Positions 6,643 to 15,536 are shown, numbered from the stretch's first letter. The stretch is 34,973 bases of DNA from a candidate division FCPU426 bacterium (GCA_003136635.1 PLFD01000052.1:1-34973), one strand, 5' to 3'. The notes: generated from the letters alone by a model not told the origin. Numbers and translations: made by a program.

Positions 6643-7994
6643 AAGTTCAGACGCTGATCGCGGGGGGTGGATTGGCCGGTTTGGCCTGCGCGAGGGAACT
6701 GGCGGATGGTTCCCGTTCTTACCTTCTGGTTGAAAAACAAAAAGAGATTGGCGGTTTGTGCCGGTCAGTTATCGACCAGGGCTTTTCCTTCGATTACACA
6801 GGTCATTTTCTTCATTTCCATAAACCCGCGCTGCGCCAATGGGCCTCCCGCTATATCGGCAAGGTTTTTAAAGAGCGCCGCCGTCACGCGGTCATTTATA
6901 GCCAGCGCGGCTATAGCGAATATCCCTATCAGGAAAATAACGCCGGACTTCCTTCGTCTGTTTTAAGGGAGAACGTCCTGGGTTATTTGGAAGCGGCTCT
7001 ACACCGGCGCTTTGGAAAGCTCTCAACCCGTTCGACTCCCTCTGGTCGCTCAGGGCAGGTCCGTTCGGACCTGAATTTTGAACGCTGGTGTCTGGAAGCT
7101 TTCGGTCCGGGCATTTCACGCCATTTCATGTTTCCCTATAACCATAAACTTTGGAAGTTCCCTCTGAGTCAGCTCACCACCCACTGGATGGGACGGTTTG
7201 TACCTTCCCCGAAAATTCGCGAAGTGGTCGAGGGAGCTTTAACCGCGAAACCATCCGACAGCGGCTATAACGCGACTTTTCTTTATCCCGACCAGGGAGG
7301 CATTTCCCTTCTGCCGAGCGGAATCGCCCACGGTCTGTCCTCTGTCTGGCGGGGAGCGGCCATTCAACGGATTGACCTCAAACGCCGCAAAGCGTGGCTC
7401 CATTCGGGCTTTGAAGTTGATTTTGAGTTTTTGGTTTCCAGCCTTCCCTTGCCCCAACTGGCGGCCTTAACCGAGGGGCTTCCGGCTCAACTTCAATCCC
7501 AAGCCAGGGGGTTAAAAGCGACATCCATCTACAATATTAATTTTGGCCTCAAGGGCAAACAGCCCATCCCCTACAGCTGGGTTTATTTTCCCGAAGACTC
7601 CTTCAAATTCCACCGGGCAGGTTCGGTGAGCGCCTGCGTTCCGACGGTTGCTCCCCCCGGTCATTTTTCTCTTTATGTAGAATTTTCCTACCGCGGTGCA
7701 AAACCCAATCCGGCTCAACTGGGCCGTCACGCCGTTCAAAAACTCAAACAGTTGGGATGGATTCAATCTGAAAAGCAAATTGTCAGCCGGGTGGATTTGG
7801 ATTTGCCCGGAGCTTATGTTATTTATGATCGTCATCGGGATGAAGCGGTCCAAGAGCTGCTGAGTCTTTATGAGAAAAAAAACGTTTACTCCGTAGGCCG
7901 CTATGGCCGTTGGGAATATGGAAGTATGGAATCGGCCCTGGAACAGGGACTTCAAGCGGCTCAAGTCATATCCGCTTCCTCAAGCGTCCAATAG
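6639..7994 (+). CDS. FAD-dependent oxidoreductase (amine-oxidase/UGM-like fold)
   Basis: Flavoprotein of the protoporphyrinogen oxidase/amine oxidase superfamily, 451 residues. The N-terminus has the dinucleotide-binding GGGLAGLACARE (9-20), then EKQKEIGGLCRS. The conserved block HFMFPYNHKLW (about 165) and the C-terminal FAD contact VGRYGRWEYGSMESALEQG are also present. Homologues next to polysaccharide genes are often annotated only as NAD(P)-binding or FAD oxidoreductases; substrate unknown. Translational coupling (ATGA overlap) to the WecA-like gene suggests a role in nucleotide-sugar or lipid-linked sugar chemistry (inference). Codons 131-146 are an in-frame copy of a dispersed palindrome, just before NFERW, which may be a tolerated insertion in a surface loop. 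Confidence 0.85.
   Translation: MKVQTLIAGGGLAGLACARELADGSRSYLLVEKQKEIGGLCRSVIDQGFSFDYTGHFLHFHKPALRQWASRYIGKVFKERRRHAVIYSQRGYSEYPYQENNAGLPSSVLRENVLGYLEAALHRRFGKLSTRSTPSGRSGQVRSDLNFERWCLEAFGPGISRHFMFPYNHKLWKFPLSQLTTHWMGRFVPSPKIREVVEGALTAKPSDSGYNATFLYPDQGGISLLPSGIAHGLSSVWRGAAIQRIDLKRRKAWLHSGFEVDFEFLVSSLPLPQLAALTEGLPAQLQSQARGLKATSIYNINFGLKGKQPIPYSWVYFPEDSFKFHRAGSVSACVPTVAPPGHFSLYVEFSYRGAKPNPAQLGRHAVQKLKQLGWIQSEKQIVSRVDLDLPGAYVIYDRHRDEAVQELLSLYEKKNVYSVGRYGRWEYGSMESALEQGLQAAQVISASSSVQ
7030..7074 (+). repeat. Dispersed palindrome family B, in-frame copy inside a gene
   Basis: Contains CGTTCGACTC, GCTCAGGGCAGG and a perfect hairpin CAGGTCCG-TT-CGGACCTG (7057-7074). The GTTCGA and CTCAGGGCAG elements recur at 11718-11785 and, in reverse orientation, at 14705-14747. 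Here it adds about 16 codons to the FAD oxidoreductase without breaking the frame. Confidence 0.7.
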
Positions 7995-8025
7995 ATACAC
8001 CTCTATCTTTTCCCGTAAGGGGGAA

Positions 8026-8034
8026 TGATATAAT
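8026..8034 (+). promoter_or_regulatory. Extended -10 promoter for the TPR/ispE operon
   Basis: TGATATAAT at 8026-8034 is an extended -10 element (TGN plus a perfect TATAAT), 31 nt before the ATG at 8066. No good -35 is seen, as is common for extended -10 promoters. Confidence 0.5.
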
Positions 8035-8065
8035 GTCGGTTCCTTATCCTTGAAAGTTTGGTTTT

Positions 8066-9799
8066 ATGAAAAAAATCTTATTCTTTATGGTTATTTTTGC
8101 GGTTTTCAGCGCCGGGTCTTTAAAGGCACAGGATGAAGATCTTGTGTTCGATCCCCGGGCATATTGGCATTTTGCCTGCGCTCTTTACGCCCAGGCCCTT
8201 CAAGATGAAGGCCGGGCTACGGTCGAGTTTGATCAGGCAGCCCGTTATGACCCCACCTCCGCGACCATTCACGACCGGTTAGCTTCTCACTACTATGTCG
8301 AGGGACTGGAATATAAAACCGAGGAAGAACTGCAGAAATCCATCAAGCTCGAACCGGGCAACGTTCAAACCCGCCTTTTATTGGCCAACCTTTTCACCTC
8401 CCAGGATGAATACGGCAAAGCGCAAAAGGAATACGACGAGATTCTTAAAATGGATCCCTCGAATATTGAAGCCCAGTATTATTTAGCCGGTGTTTTGGCC
8501 AACCAAAACCGCATCGATGACGCCCTGCTGGCTTATCAAAAAATATTGGATGTTAACCCCAAAACCGCCGGGGTTTATTACAATATGGGACTTATTTATA
8601 CCCGGGCCAATCAGGTGTCCAAGGCGGAAGAGGCTTTTAAAAAAGCCATCGAGATTGATCCGACGCTGGAACAGGCCTATACCTCTCTGGGTCTGGTTTA
8701 CGAACTGGACCAAAAGCCCGAAGATGCCATCGCCACTTATGAGGCCCTCACTAAAATTAATCCGGACAAGACCCAGACCTTTTTGGCCCTGGGAGAACTT
8801 TATTTCAATCAAAAAGACTACACCAAAGCCCTGGATGCCTTTGAAACCTACGCCAAGCAAAATCCGAAAGATACGGCGGTTTACGATTACATCGGTCTTT
8901 GTTATTACGGTTTAAAAGACAACGATAAAGCCGTGGCGTCTTTTCAAACGCTGCTGGAAAGCCAGCCGACCAACGCGCTGGTCCATTTCCGGCTTTCGGC
9001 GGTTTACGAGGATATGAAAGATTTCGAAAACGCGGAAGATCAGATGAAAACCATTTTGGCCAACGACAATAAATCGGTAGACGCCTGGGTCCGTCTGGGA
9101 ATCCTTTATGACAAGGAAGATAAAAAAGATCTCACCCAAAAAACCATCGCCGATGGGCTTAAAGCCAATCCGGACCATCCTGAATTAGTGCTCATGAAGG
9201 CCATGTTTGCGCAGGAACAGGGGGACTTAACCGAGGCTGAACCGGATTATCGAAAAGTCATTCAATCCGAACTGGTGTTCAAAAATAAACAACAGGCGGA
9301 TTACAACCTGGGAACCCTGTCCCAGGCTTATTTCAATCTGGCCACGATTTTGGATAAAGAAAGTAAATTTGATGACGCGATGGACAACATGAAAAAGGTA
9401 ATTCAGGTCCAGCCCGACAACGCCGAAGCTTTTAATTACATCGGATATTCCTATGCGGACAAGAACCAAAACCTGGGCGACGCGGAAAAATACGTCGAAA
9501 CTGCGCTCAAGCTGGACCCTGATAATTCTTATTATCTGGACAGCCTGGGCTGGGTTTTTTACCGGCAGGGCCGTTTTGACCAAGCCAAAGACTCCTTCGA
9601 CAAAGCCATCAAACTTCTGCCGGAGAAAAAAGAAAAAGACGACGCGGTTATTTTTGACCACCTCGCCGAAACAGATCTCAAAACCAACCATCCGGACGAC
9701 GCGGTGGCCCAATGGAAACTGGCGGTTCAACTGGACCCGGACAATAAAGATTTCGCCGCCAAGCTGCAAAAATACGAAACCCCTTCCAGCGGTCAGTAA
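8066..9799 (+). CDS. Exported TPR-repeat protein
   Basis: 577 residues. A signal peptide (1-21, MKKILFFMVIFAVFSAG then SLKA) predicts export to the periplasm or envelope. The remainder is a continuous array of 34-residue TPR units from about 30 to 570, rich in the A-hallmarks (for example YYNMGLIYTRANQVSKAEEA, YLDSLGWVFYRQGRFDQA). The last repeats resemble those of PilF/BamD-like and NrfG-like scaffold proteins, but no catalytic domain is seen. TPR arrays bind protein partners; the partner is unknown. A weak ribosome site precedes the ATG. The gap to ispE is only 8 nt, so the three genes from 8066 to 11695 form one probable operon. Confidence 0.88.
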   Translation: MKKILFFMVIFAVFSAGSLKAQDEDLVFDPRAYWHFACALYAQALQDEGRATVEFDQAARYDPTSATIHDRLASHYYVEGLEYKTEEELQKSIKLEPGNVQTRLLLANLFTSQDEYGKAQKEYDEILKMDPSNIEAQYYLAGVLANQNRIDDALLAYQKILDVNPKTAGVYYNMGLIYTRANQVSKAEEAFKKAIEIDPTLEQAYTSLGLVYELDQKPEDAIATYEALTKINPDKTQTFLALGELYFNQKDYTKALDAFETYAKQNPKDTAVYDYIGLCYYGLKDNDKAVASFQTLLESQPTNALVHFRLSAVYEDMKDFENAEDQMKTILANDNKSVDAWVRLGILYDKEDKKDLTQKTIADGLKANPDHPELVLMKAMFAQEQGDLTEAEPDYRKVIQSELVFKNKQQADYNLGTLSQAYFNLATILDKESKFDDAMDNMKKVIQVQPDNAEAFNYIGYSYADKNQNLGDAEKYVETALKLDPDNSYYLDSLGWVFYRQGRFDQAKDSFDKAIKLLPEKKEKDDAVIFDHLAETDLKTNHPDDAVAQWKLAVQLDPDNKDFAAKLQKYETPSSGQ

Positions 9800-9807
9800 A
9801 CCATTCC

Positions 9808-10677
9808 GTGCTGACTGTTCAAACCCCTGCCAAAATCAATCCGGTGCTGGAGGTTTTGGGCAAACGCCCCGACGGCTATCACGAACTGGCCCTGGTTTTT
9901 CAGGCCGTCGGTTTTTATGACCAGCTGACTTTTGAAAAAAAAGCCGCGGGCGTGGGTTTAAGGGTTGAGGGGCAGGCGGGGTTGGCGGCGGATGATTCCA
10001 ACCTGATCGTCAAAGCCGCGAAACTCTTTTTGCGGGAAGCGCTAAAAAGCGCGGACGGCGTACAGATCACCCTTCATAAAAAAATTCCCCTGGCCGCCGG
10101 TCTGGGCGGCGGCTCCAGCGACGCGGCGGCGACTTTGAGGGGCCTCCGGTGGCTTTTCGAGGTTCCGGTTTCCGAGGAAAAGATGCACCAAATGGCCGCC
10201 CAACTGGGGTCGGACGTGAATTTCTTTTTAAACGGCGGCACCGCGCTGGGCACCGGCAGGGGAGAAATCATCACTCCCTGGAAGGCTTCGGTTCCCTTAT
10301 GGGTTATCCTAGTGAAACCGTCCGAAGGCCTTTCCACCCCGGCGGTTTATCAATCGGGAAAAGCTTTGATGACGACCGGCGATAAGGTTTTGGAATTTCA
10401 AAAGGTTTGGTCCGAAGGGTCGCCCGCTTCCATCGCGTCCCGCTTGTTTAACGGTTTGGAACCGGCAGCTTTTTACTTGCGCCCCGAGCTGGAGTTCATC
10501 AAAAAACGGTTGATGACTGAAGGGGCTTTAGGCGTTCTTTTGTCGGGCAGCGGGCCGACTCTTTTCGCTCTGGCGGCTCATGAGATGGAGGCTAAGAAAA
10601 TCGCCTCCGAATTTGAAGGCGAAGGTTTGGAAGTAGTGGTCACTCAGACAGTCTCCACCGGAGTTCAAAAGGTATGA
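9808..10677 (+). CDS. ispE: 4-diphosphocytidyl-2-C-methyl-D-erythritol kinase
   Basis: GHMP-family kinase that phosphorylates CDP-methylerythritol, step four of the MEP isoprenoid pathway, in the cytoplasm. The 289 residues fit the family (about 280-300). N-terminal TPAKINPVLEVLGKRPDGYH carries the substrate-binding Lys and Asp-Gly-Tyr-His block; the ATP loop is PLAAGLGGGSSDAAATL (about 90-106); the C-terminal GHMP motif is LSGSGPTLFAL. The start is GTG at 9808, right before the conserved N-terminus. It has no strong ribosome site, so translation may depend on the upstream TPR gene that ends 9 nt earlier. Confidence 0.95.
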   Translation: MLTVQTPAKINPVLEVLGKRPDGYHELALVFQAVGFYDQLTFEKKAAGVGLRVEGQAGLAADDSNLIVKAAKLFLREALKSADGVQITLHKKIPLAAGLGGGSSDAAATLRGLRWLFEVPVSEEKMHQMAAQLGSDVNFFLNGGTALGTGRGEIITPWKASVPLWVILVKPSEGLSTPAVYQSGKALMTTGDKVLEFQKVWSEGSPASIASRLFNGLEPAAFYLRPELEFIKKRLMTEGALGVLLSGSGPTLFALAAHEMEAKKIASEFEGEGLEVVVTQTVSTGVQKV

Positions 10678-10687
10678 GGAAGCATTA

Positions 10688-11695
10688 ATGAAATCAAAAC
10701 AGAATTTTGGGATCCGATTAGCAAAAACTATTTTTTTAATCGTTTTAGCCCTGGCGGTTTCCGGTTTCCTTTATTTCAGTTATTTTCTTCTGCCGGAAAA
10801 AGTGGCGGACAGCATTACCGCCAAAGCCAAAATCAGACTGCCGCTCACGTCGACGCCCAAGGATGACGGCTTTTCTTATCAGGACGTTTCTTTTCCAACC
10901 TCAGACGGGGTGACCCTTTTGGGCTGGTGGATCGCCGCCAAGTCCCGCAAACCTCTGGGCACGGTTATTTTGTCCCACGGGGTTTTCAAAAACCGGGGAC
11001 AAGTTTTGAGCCGGGCTGAATTTTTAGTCAAGGCGGGCTATCAGGTTCTTCTTTTTGATCATCGGGGCGAAGGGCTCAGCGGCGAAAGTCCGGTTTCGGG
11101 CGGCGTCCTGGAAGCGGGTGATTATCTGGCCGCCGTGAATTATTTAAAAACCAGCCATCACTTGGCAAGACCCGTGGCTTTTTTAGGTTTCTCGCTGGGA
11201 GCCATCAGCGCCATTCGTGCCGCTCCCCAATGTCCCGATGTGGACGCGGTGATCGCGGATAGTCCTTTACCTAACGTGAAGGCTTATGTTTCCCGCCGGG
11301 GAATGGGCGGCGCCTTCGCGCGGCTGCCCGGCTTTTTTAGCCGATGCCTGACGGATTACGATCAATTAACTGGATTGACTTTGAAACCGTCCGATCTGAA
11401 TCTGGAACCCATTGTCCGTCAATTCAACGAAAAACCGATTTTGTATATTACGGGCGAAGCGGATGATCTGGCCCGCTCGGAAGACGTCCGAAAGCTGTTC
11501 GCGGAAACTCAGTCCAAACACCGGTCCCTGGTTTATATTCCGGAAGCAGGGCATGAACAAACTTATTCTTTGTACCCGATGATTTATGAGCAGGCGGTTA
11601 AAAGTTTTTTAACGGAAGTGAAGGAGAAATTTCCCGAATTGTCTGAAAAAGATTTTCTTAAAAACGTGAAACTGTCTTCTTCGAAGAATTTGTGA
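10688..11695 (+). CDS. Membrane-anchored alpha/beta hydrolase
   Basis: 335 residues. One N-terminal membrane segment (about 12-33) anchors a serine hydrolase domain of the BAAT/Abhd13-like type. The oxyanion-strand motif is ILSHGVF (about 94-100), the nucleophile elbow GFSLGA has S169, the acid is probably D259 or D260 in TGEADD, and the catalytic histidine is H289 in PEAGHEQTY. The triad is complete, so it should be active as an esterase, lipase or peptidase; substrate not predictable. The start ATG follows ispE by 10 nt with GAGGAAG as ribosome site. Confidence 0.87.
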   Translation: MKSKQNFGIRLAKTIFLIVLALAVSGFLYFSYFLLPEKVADSITAKAKIRLPLTSTPKDDGFSYQDVSFPTSDGVTLLGWWIAAKSRKPLGTVILSHGVFKNRGQVLSRAEFLVKAGYQVLLFDHRGEGLSGESPVSGGVLEAGDYLAAVNYLKTSHHLARPVAFLGFSLGAISAIRAAPQCPDVDAVIADSPLPNVKAYVSRRGMGGAFARLPGFFSRCLTDYDQLTGLTLKPSDLNLEPIVRQFNEKPILYITGEADDLARSEDVRKLFAETQSKHRSLVYIPEAGHEQTYSLYPMIYEQAVKSFLTEVKEKFPELSEKDFLKNVKLSSSKNL

Positions 11696-11717
11696 TCGGC
11701 CCCTTGATGCGCTTCGT

Positions 11718-11785
11718 GGTTCGACAAGCCCACCACAAGCTTACTCGGGGCAGGCCGGTGGTGAGCGGGCATAGCGAGTCGAACC
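11718..11785 (+). repeat. Dispersed palindrome family B, intergenic copy
   Basis: Outer arms GGTTCGAC (11718-11725) and GTCGAACC (11778-11785) are perfectly complementary; inner GCCCACCAC pairs with GTGGTGAGCGGGC, and the middle has CTTACTCGGGGCAGGCC. It sits between two convergent genes, where it could act as a bidirectional transcription block. REP-like elements with TTCGAC/GTCGAA ends are widespread in environmental bacteria. Confidence 0.75.
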
Positions 11786-11786
11786 A

Positions 11787-11987
11787 TTACTCCACACAAC
11801 CAATGAAGTAATGGCAGGTATAGCAGACGATTTTGCATTTTTTAGTCACCATCGGGTGGCCGCACTGAGGGCAGGTGTAAAAAAGCTCCTCGGTCTCATT
11901 GGCGTAGCGCTCGCCCTTAACCTGTTGACCAATATCAAAAAGCGAAGGAAGGGATTTAATTACGGGTTGGGTTTTTTCATCGCTCAT
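11787..11987 (-). CDS. Small zinc-ribbon protein
   Basis: 66 residues, no known function. The second half is a treble of Cys pairs: C39-x2-C42 (TCPQCGHPM), C51, C55-x2-C58 (CYTCHYF) and C64. This is a compact zinc-binding fold usually found in nucleic-acid or protein-binding small proteins. The start ATG is preceded on the minus strand by AAGGTGA at a suitable distance. It is the only minus-strand gene in the first 19 kb and converges on the alpha/beta hydrolase. A plus-strand frame over the same bases is a shadow without a ribosome site. Confidence 0.75.
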   Translation of the reverse strand: MSDEKTQPVIKSLPSLFDIGQQVKGERYANETEELFYTCPQCGHPMVTKKCKIVCYTCHYFIGCVE

Positions 11988-12047
11988 GGTTTCACCTTAA
12001 CACGGTGTTTTAGCCCCATCCAAGCGGTTTAGAAGGCTTCTTTACAC

Positions 12048-12076
12048 TTGATTAACCCGCATAGTCCAATTAGATT
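12048..12076 (+). promoter_or_regulatory. Possible sigma-70 promoter for tRNA-Gln
   Basis: TTGATT (12048-12053), 17-bp spacer, TAGATT (12071-12076). Four of six bases match at each box. It would start transcription about 90 nt before the tRNA, in a divergent gap with no other gene. Confidence 0.35.
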
Positions 12077-12104
12077 ACAGCCTCGTTTTATTAGCTTTTT
12101 AGCC

Positions 12105-12147
12105 CATTGGGGAGCCCCCTCGCAAGCTTCGGGGAACGGTCCCAATG
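12105..12147 (+). repeat. Long imperfect inverted repeat before tRNA-Gln
   Basis: Outer arms CATTGGG (12105-12111) and CCCAATG (12141-12147), with inner GCCCC and CGGGG segments. It lies within the probable 5' leader of the tRNA and could be a tRNA processing structure or another small repeat. There is no T-run after it. Confidence 0.35.
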
Positions 12148-12172
12148 TATTTATTTAGTCTTATTGGATCAT

Positions 12173-12247
12173 TGGGGCGTCGACAAGCGGTAAGTCACCA
12201 GATTTTGGATCTGGCATTCGTAGGTTCGAATCCTACCGCCCCAGCCA
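12173..12247 (+). tRNA. tRNA-Gln (anticodon TTG)
   Basis: Full cloverleaf readable by eye. Acceptor TGGGGCG pairs with CGCCCCA, discriminator G, and CCA is encoded (12245-12247). The anticodon arm CCAGA-TTTTGGA-TCTGG gives TTG, reading CAA. The T arm is GTAGG-TTCGAAT-CCTAC. A weak first U-A acceptor pair is typical of bacterial tRNA-Gln. Confidence 0.96.
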
Positions 12248-12288
12248 TTTATGCACTTCTTTGCCGGGAATTATTGTTGAGAGGCAAA

Positions 12289-14370
12289 ATGGAATCAACT
12301 TCTATGACTCGCCCCCCCCTGCGGTTACTGATCCCTAAACCCCTGTTGATTCTATTAATAGCGGCTTTCCTGAGCTTTTGGGGAGTGAGGGAGGCGGGCG
12401 CCGTTCGTCCGATCTCTTCCACCCTCGCCCTGGTGGCAGGCCAAGAAAACAACGGGGGATTTAAAGATGGGGATTTTATATCGGCTTTATTCAATCGGCC
12501 CCTAGGTTTGGCCGCGAGCAGTGATGGCACCCAACTTTTCGTCGCTGATTCCGGCAATCAGCGTATCCGTATCATCCACCTGGATCAAAACAATGAAGTC
12601 ACCACTCTGGCGGGAATGGATGGGGCCGGGAAAGTGGATGGTCCTTTAACGATCGCGCAATTCTGGACTCCTACGGGTGTCCTTTGTCTGCCGGATGATC
12701 GTTTGGTAGTCAATGATTTTGGGAACGAACTCTTCCGCCTCATTGACATGAAAGCGGGAACAGTCTCCACCCTCGCGGGCGGTCCGGCTACGCTTTCGAC
12801 CGGTCCGGCGGAACAGGTTTCGATGAAGGGCGTGAGGGATATGGCCTATATGCCGGCCATCAATTCGATTTTCTATACCCAGCCTGAGTTGGGGGTCATC
12901 AAAAGGTTGGATTTGAACAGCCATATGGTTTCGATCGTGGTCAGCAATAATACGCAACTTCCGAATCCATCCGCCCTTTGGTGCCAGGACAATAAGCTTT
13001 ACGTGTCGGACAAGACTTTACCGAAGATATTCGAGATAGATTGGAAAGGCAACGCGCCGACCGATCCTGTCGCCATGAAGGATACGCTGGATAAAGTGTT
13101 TTCCTTGGCATTGAACGACGGTATGTTGTACAGCCTTTTAGGAAGTCCGGGGAATCCAGCGGAACGATTTGTTGTCCAGGCCGGGCCGTGGGATGGTATT
13201 GACAGTAAAGTGGTAACTTTTAGGAATCCCTTCGGCGACACCATTCCTCAAGATTTTATTTTCCCGGATAGCGGCCCCTCAGGCGACCCCTTCGAGTCGT
13301 ACGCGGGTTTTGCGCCGGATGCTTCTGACGGCCGAAAATTTTATATTTCCAAACCTGAACTCGGCACGATCGTTTCTTTGCGGGACTTGTTCCCAGCAAG
13401 CACTTCTCCCAACTCCAACGGGGTCATGGCCCCGGAGTATCCCGCTAAAAAGCCCAAAAACACATTCCGCATCATCATCTGCGGGGACTCGCGCTCCGTC
13501 GAGGTTCATGGTTATCCATTCAAAACCGACTATCATCAGCAAGATTGCGTTGGTTATCCGTATTGCACCAATTTTCCTTATAACGTCCACGTATGTCCGC
13601 AATTGGAACAGGAACTGAATCTCCAGGCCGCTTTGGATGGGGTCCCCACGAATTTTGAGGTGTTTAATATGTATGTCCATGGCGATCTTTGTTTTTGGCC
13701 AACCATTCTCGCCCCAGACATTGTTAAGAAGAATGATGTTGATCTGGTGATCGTATTAAGTCCGAGAGGTGATTATCGTCCCTATTATTATTATTACGAT
13801 CACTCCCTGACCTCAGACGGTATACCCCAATGGCCTATCAATCCCGAATATTTATTGAAGCCCTGGCAGGACAGGATCAGGGATGGCTTGACCCGAAAAT
13901 TCTATGATTTTTGCAAAGCCAACGGTTTGGTGGAAATCCGTGGCAACAATATTTATTTTCAAGACAGCATAATTACGGATGAAAAATGGAATACCAATAA
14001 ACAACTACACGACTGGGTGCTCGACTTTTATGGAAAACCCCTGGATGTGCTCAATCGGAAACTTTCGGATATGAGGACATCGGGCGGCAAACCAGTGCGG
14101 CTGCTGGCTCTTTTTACCTATACCGGGCGGTCCCAGGGGTGCGGAGGTCCCCAGTTTGAAAGAGCATTATGGGTCGAGGCGGCCCAAAAATACAAATTTC
14201 CTTATTTAGATCTGTATCCTGAAATGAACGCTTTGAATTTTTCTTTTATTCCTTTAACCCAGGATGCCGGTCATTTTACTCCTGATGGTGCTAACTTTTT
14301 CGCCACGCTTTTAGCTCACCAGCTTATCCGGGATAAACTTATACCCTGGAATGATGACGCCGCTAAATAG
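12289..14370 (+). CDS. Exported NHL-like propeller plus SGNH hydrolase
   Basis: 693 residues. N-terminal signal or anchor segment (about 15-38, ending REAGA). Next come NHL-type beta-propeller repeats (about 45-310: NRPLGLAASSDGTQLFVADS and similar blades), then a C-terminal SGNH/GDSL hydrolase domain from about 390: CGDSRS with nucleophile S401, and the closing DxxH motif D659-A-G-H662 in DAGHFTPDGANFF. SGNH enzymes remove acyl groups, often acetyl esters, from surface glycans; the target here is unknown. The frame is open back to 12145 but that stretch covers tRNA-Gln, so the ATG at 12289 with GAGAGG ahead of it is the real start. Confidence 0.85.
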   Translation: MESTSMTRPPLRLLIPKPLLILLIAAFLSFWGVREAGAVRPISSTLALVAGQENNGGFKDGDFISALFNRPLGLAASSDGTQLFVADSGNQRIRIIHLDQNNEVTTLAGMDGAGKVDGPLTIAQFWTPTGVLCLPDDRLVVNDFGNELFRLIDMKAGTVSTLAGGPATLSTGPAEQVSMKGVRDMAYMPAINSIFYTQPELGVIKRLDLNSHMVSIVVSNNTQLPNPSALWCQDNKLYVSDKTLPKIFEIDWKGNAPTDPVAMKDTLDKVFSLALNDGMLYSLLGSPGNPAERFVVQAGPWDGIDSKVVTFRNPFGDTIPQDFIFPDSGPSGDPFESYAGFAPDASDGRKFYISKPELGTIVSLRDLFPASTSPNSNGVMAPEYPAKKPKNTFRIIICGDSRSVEVHGYPFKTDYHQQDCVGYPYCTNFPYNVHVCPQLEQELNLQAALDGVPTNFEVFNMYVHGDLCFWPTILAPDIVKKNDVDLVIVLSPRGDYRPYYYYYDHSLTSDGIPQWPINPEYLLKPWQDRIRDGLTRKFYDFCKANGLVEIRGNNIYFQDSIITDEKWNTNKQLHDWVLDFYGKPLDVLNRKLSDMRTSGGKPVRLLALFTYTGRSQGCGGPQFERALWVEAAQKYKFPYLDLYPEMNALNFSFIPLTQDAGHFTPDGANFFATLLAHQLIRDKLIPWNDDAAK

Positions 14371-14394
14371 GACTATTTCCTTTATTATTTCTCT

Positions 14395-14673
14395 ATGCAC
14401 TACGTTTATCTCCTCAAAATGAATGACGGCTGTCTTTATACGGGTGTCACGAATAACTTAGCCCGTCGCCAATCCCAGCATGGACATGCTTCGTCTACTC
14501 GAACCACCCGTTTTTTTGGAGAGGCCCCCATGCTCTATCATGAAGAGTTCGGCGATTTAAAGTCGGCTTTAAAACGCGAGCATCAAATTAAAAAATGGTC
14601 GCATGCCAAGAAAATAGCGCTTGTCCACGAAGACTTACTACAGTTGAAACGATTGGCCAAACGAAAAGTTTAA
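14395..14673 (+). CDS. GIY-YIG domain protein (UPF0213/YhbQ-like)
   Basis: 92-residue single-domain protein of the GIY-YIG nuclease superfamily. The first strand motif is YVYLL (3-7), the second is LYTGVTNNLARRQSQH (14-29) with the conserved Arg and His, followed by the conserved Glu in YHEEFG (about 48-53) and the family tail SALKREHQIKKWSHAKK. Members are proposed small structure-specific nucleases, with unclear cellular role. It begins 24 nt after the SGNH gene with no clear ribosome site. Confidence 0.9.
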   Translation: MHYVYLLKMNDGCLYTGVTNNLARRQSQHGHASSTRTTRFFGEAPMLYHEEFGDLKSALKREHQIKKWSHAKKIALVHEDLLQLKRLAKRKV

Positions 14674-14704
14674 TTCAACGGTTTGGCAAGCTAACCGCAG
14701 GCGT

Positions 14705-14747
14705 GTTCGACGGAAGGTCTGCCCTGAGTAAGCGAAGCGCATCGAAC
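14705..14747 (+). repeat. Dispersed palindrome family B, copy before phoU
   Basis: GTTCGA (14705-14710) and TCGAAC (14742-14747) flank CTGCCCTGAGTAAGC, the reverse complement of the GCTTACTCRGGGCAG block of the copy at 11718. It is thus the same family in the opposite orientation. A separate perfect 12-bp palindrome GAAGTATACTTC follows at 14753-14764 and might be an operator for phoU. Confidence 0.7.
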
Positions 14748-14800
14748 GGGGTTGAAGTATACTTCTTTCAATATCCTGTAATTACGGGGAGATAGGGCTG

Positions 14801-15460
14801 ATGCCAATTTCATTCGATCAAGAATTATCCGCACTGAAAGAGAAAATTTTGCTGATGGGCGGCAAGGTTGAGGAATCCATCCGCCTTGCCTTAAAGTCCA
14901 TTGTGAACAGGGACTCGGATTTGGCTAAAAAGGTGATCGAGTTTGACAGGGATATTAATGACCTCGAAATTGAAGTCGACGAGATTTGCCACCGCTTGCT
15001 GGCGTTGCACCAGCCCATGGCGGGGGATATGCGGTTTATCACCAGCGCCATGAAGATTAATTCCGATCTGGAGCGGCAGGCCGACCTGGCCGTTAACATG
15101 GCCAAACGGGCCTTGACGTTAAATCAGGAGGCCCAGTTAAAGCCGTTTGTCGATATTCCGCGTTTGGCCAACATTACCCTGGAAATGGTCAAGGTTTCCC
15201 TGGATTCGCTGGTGAACCGCGACCCGCAGATGGCCCGTCAGGTTTGCTTAAGGGATGACGAAGCGGATGATTTAAACGACCAAATCATTCGGGAATTGAT
15301 CAATTATATGCTGGAGGACCAAGCGAATATTAAGAGGGCTTTGGATATTATTCAGGTTTCGCGTGATTTGGAACGCATCGCGGATCATGCCACCAATGTG
15401 GCGGAAGTCGTCATTTACATGGTGGAAGGCAAGGACATCCGTCACAGCCGCGGCAGATAG
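14801..15460 (+). CDS. phoU: PhoU-family phosphate regulator
   Basis: 219 residues forming two three-helix PhoU bundles (about 10-100 and 115-205) with the metal-binding repeats EIDEICHRLL-type (here EVDEICHRLLALH) and ERQADLAVNMAK, and again DDEADDLNDQ and ERIADHATNVAEVVIYM. PhoU links the PstSCAB phosphate transporter to the PhoR sensor kinase and lowers phosphate-response signalling. Neither pst nor phoBR genes lie in this window, so the gene stands alone here. The start ATG has GGGAGATAGG upstream. Confidence 0.95.
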   Translation: MPISFDQELSALKEKILLMGGKVEESIRLALKSIVNRDSDLAKKVIEFDRDINDLEIEVDEICHRLLALHQPMAGDMRFITSAMKINSDLERQADLAVNMAKRALTLNQEAQLKPFVDIPRLANITLEMVKVSLDSLVNRDPQMARQVCLRDDEADDLNDQIIRELINYMLEDQANIKRALDIIQVSRDLERIADHATNVAEVVIYMVEGKDIRHSRGR

Positions 15461-15536
15461 ATTTTTTAAAAAGAATTTTCTCAACCTTCTCATGTGTTCG
15501 AAACTTTGGAACGAAGTATAACGGGTTGTCCACGAC

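Noticed and set aside
12145..12288. Upstream extension of the SGNH hydrolase frame
   Set aside because: It runs through a complete tRNA-Gln and has no ribosome site; the ATG at 12289 starts the signal segment.
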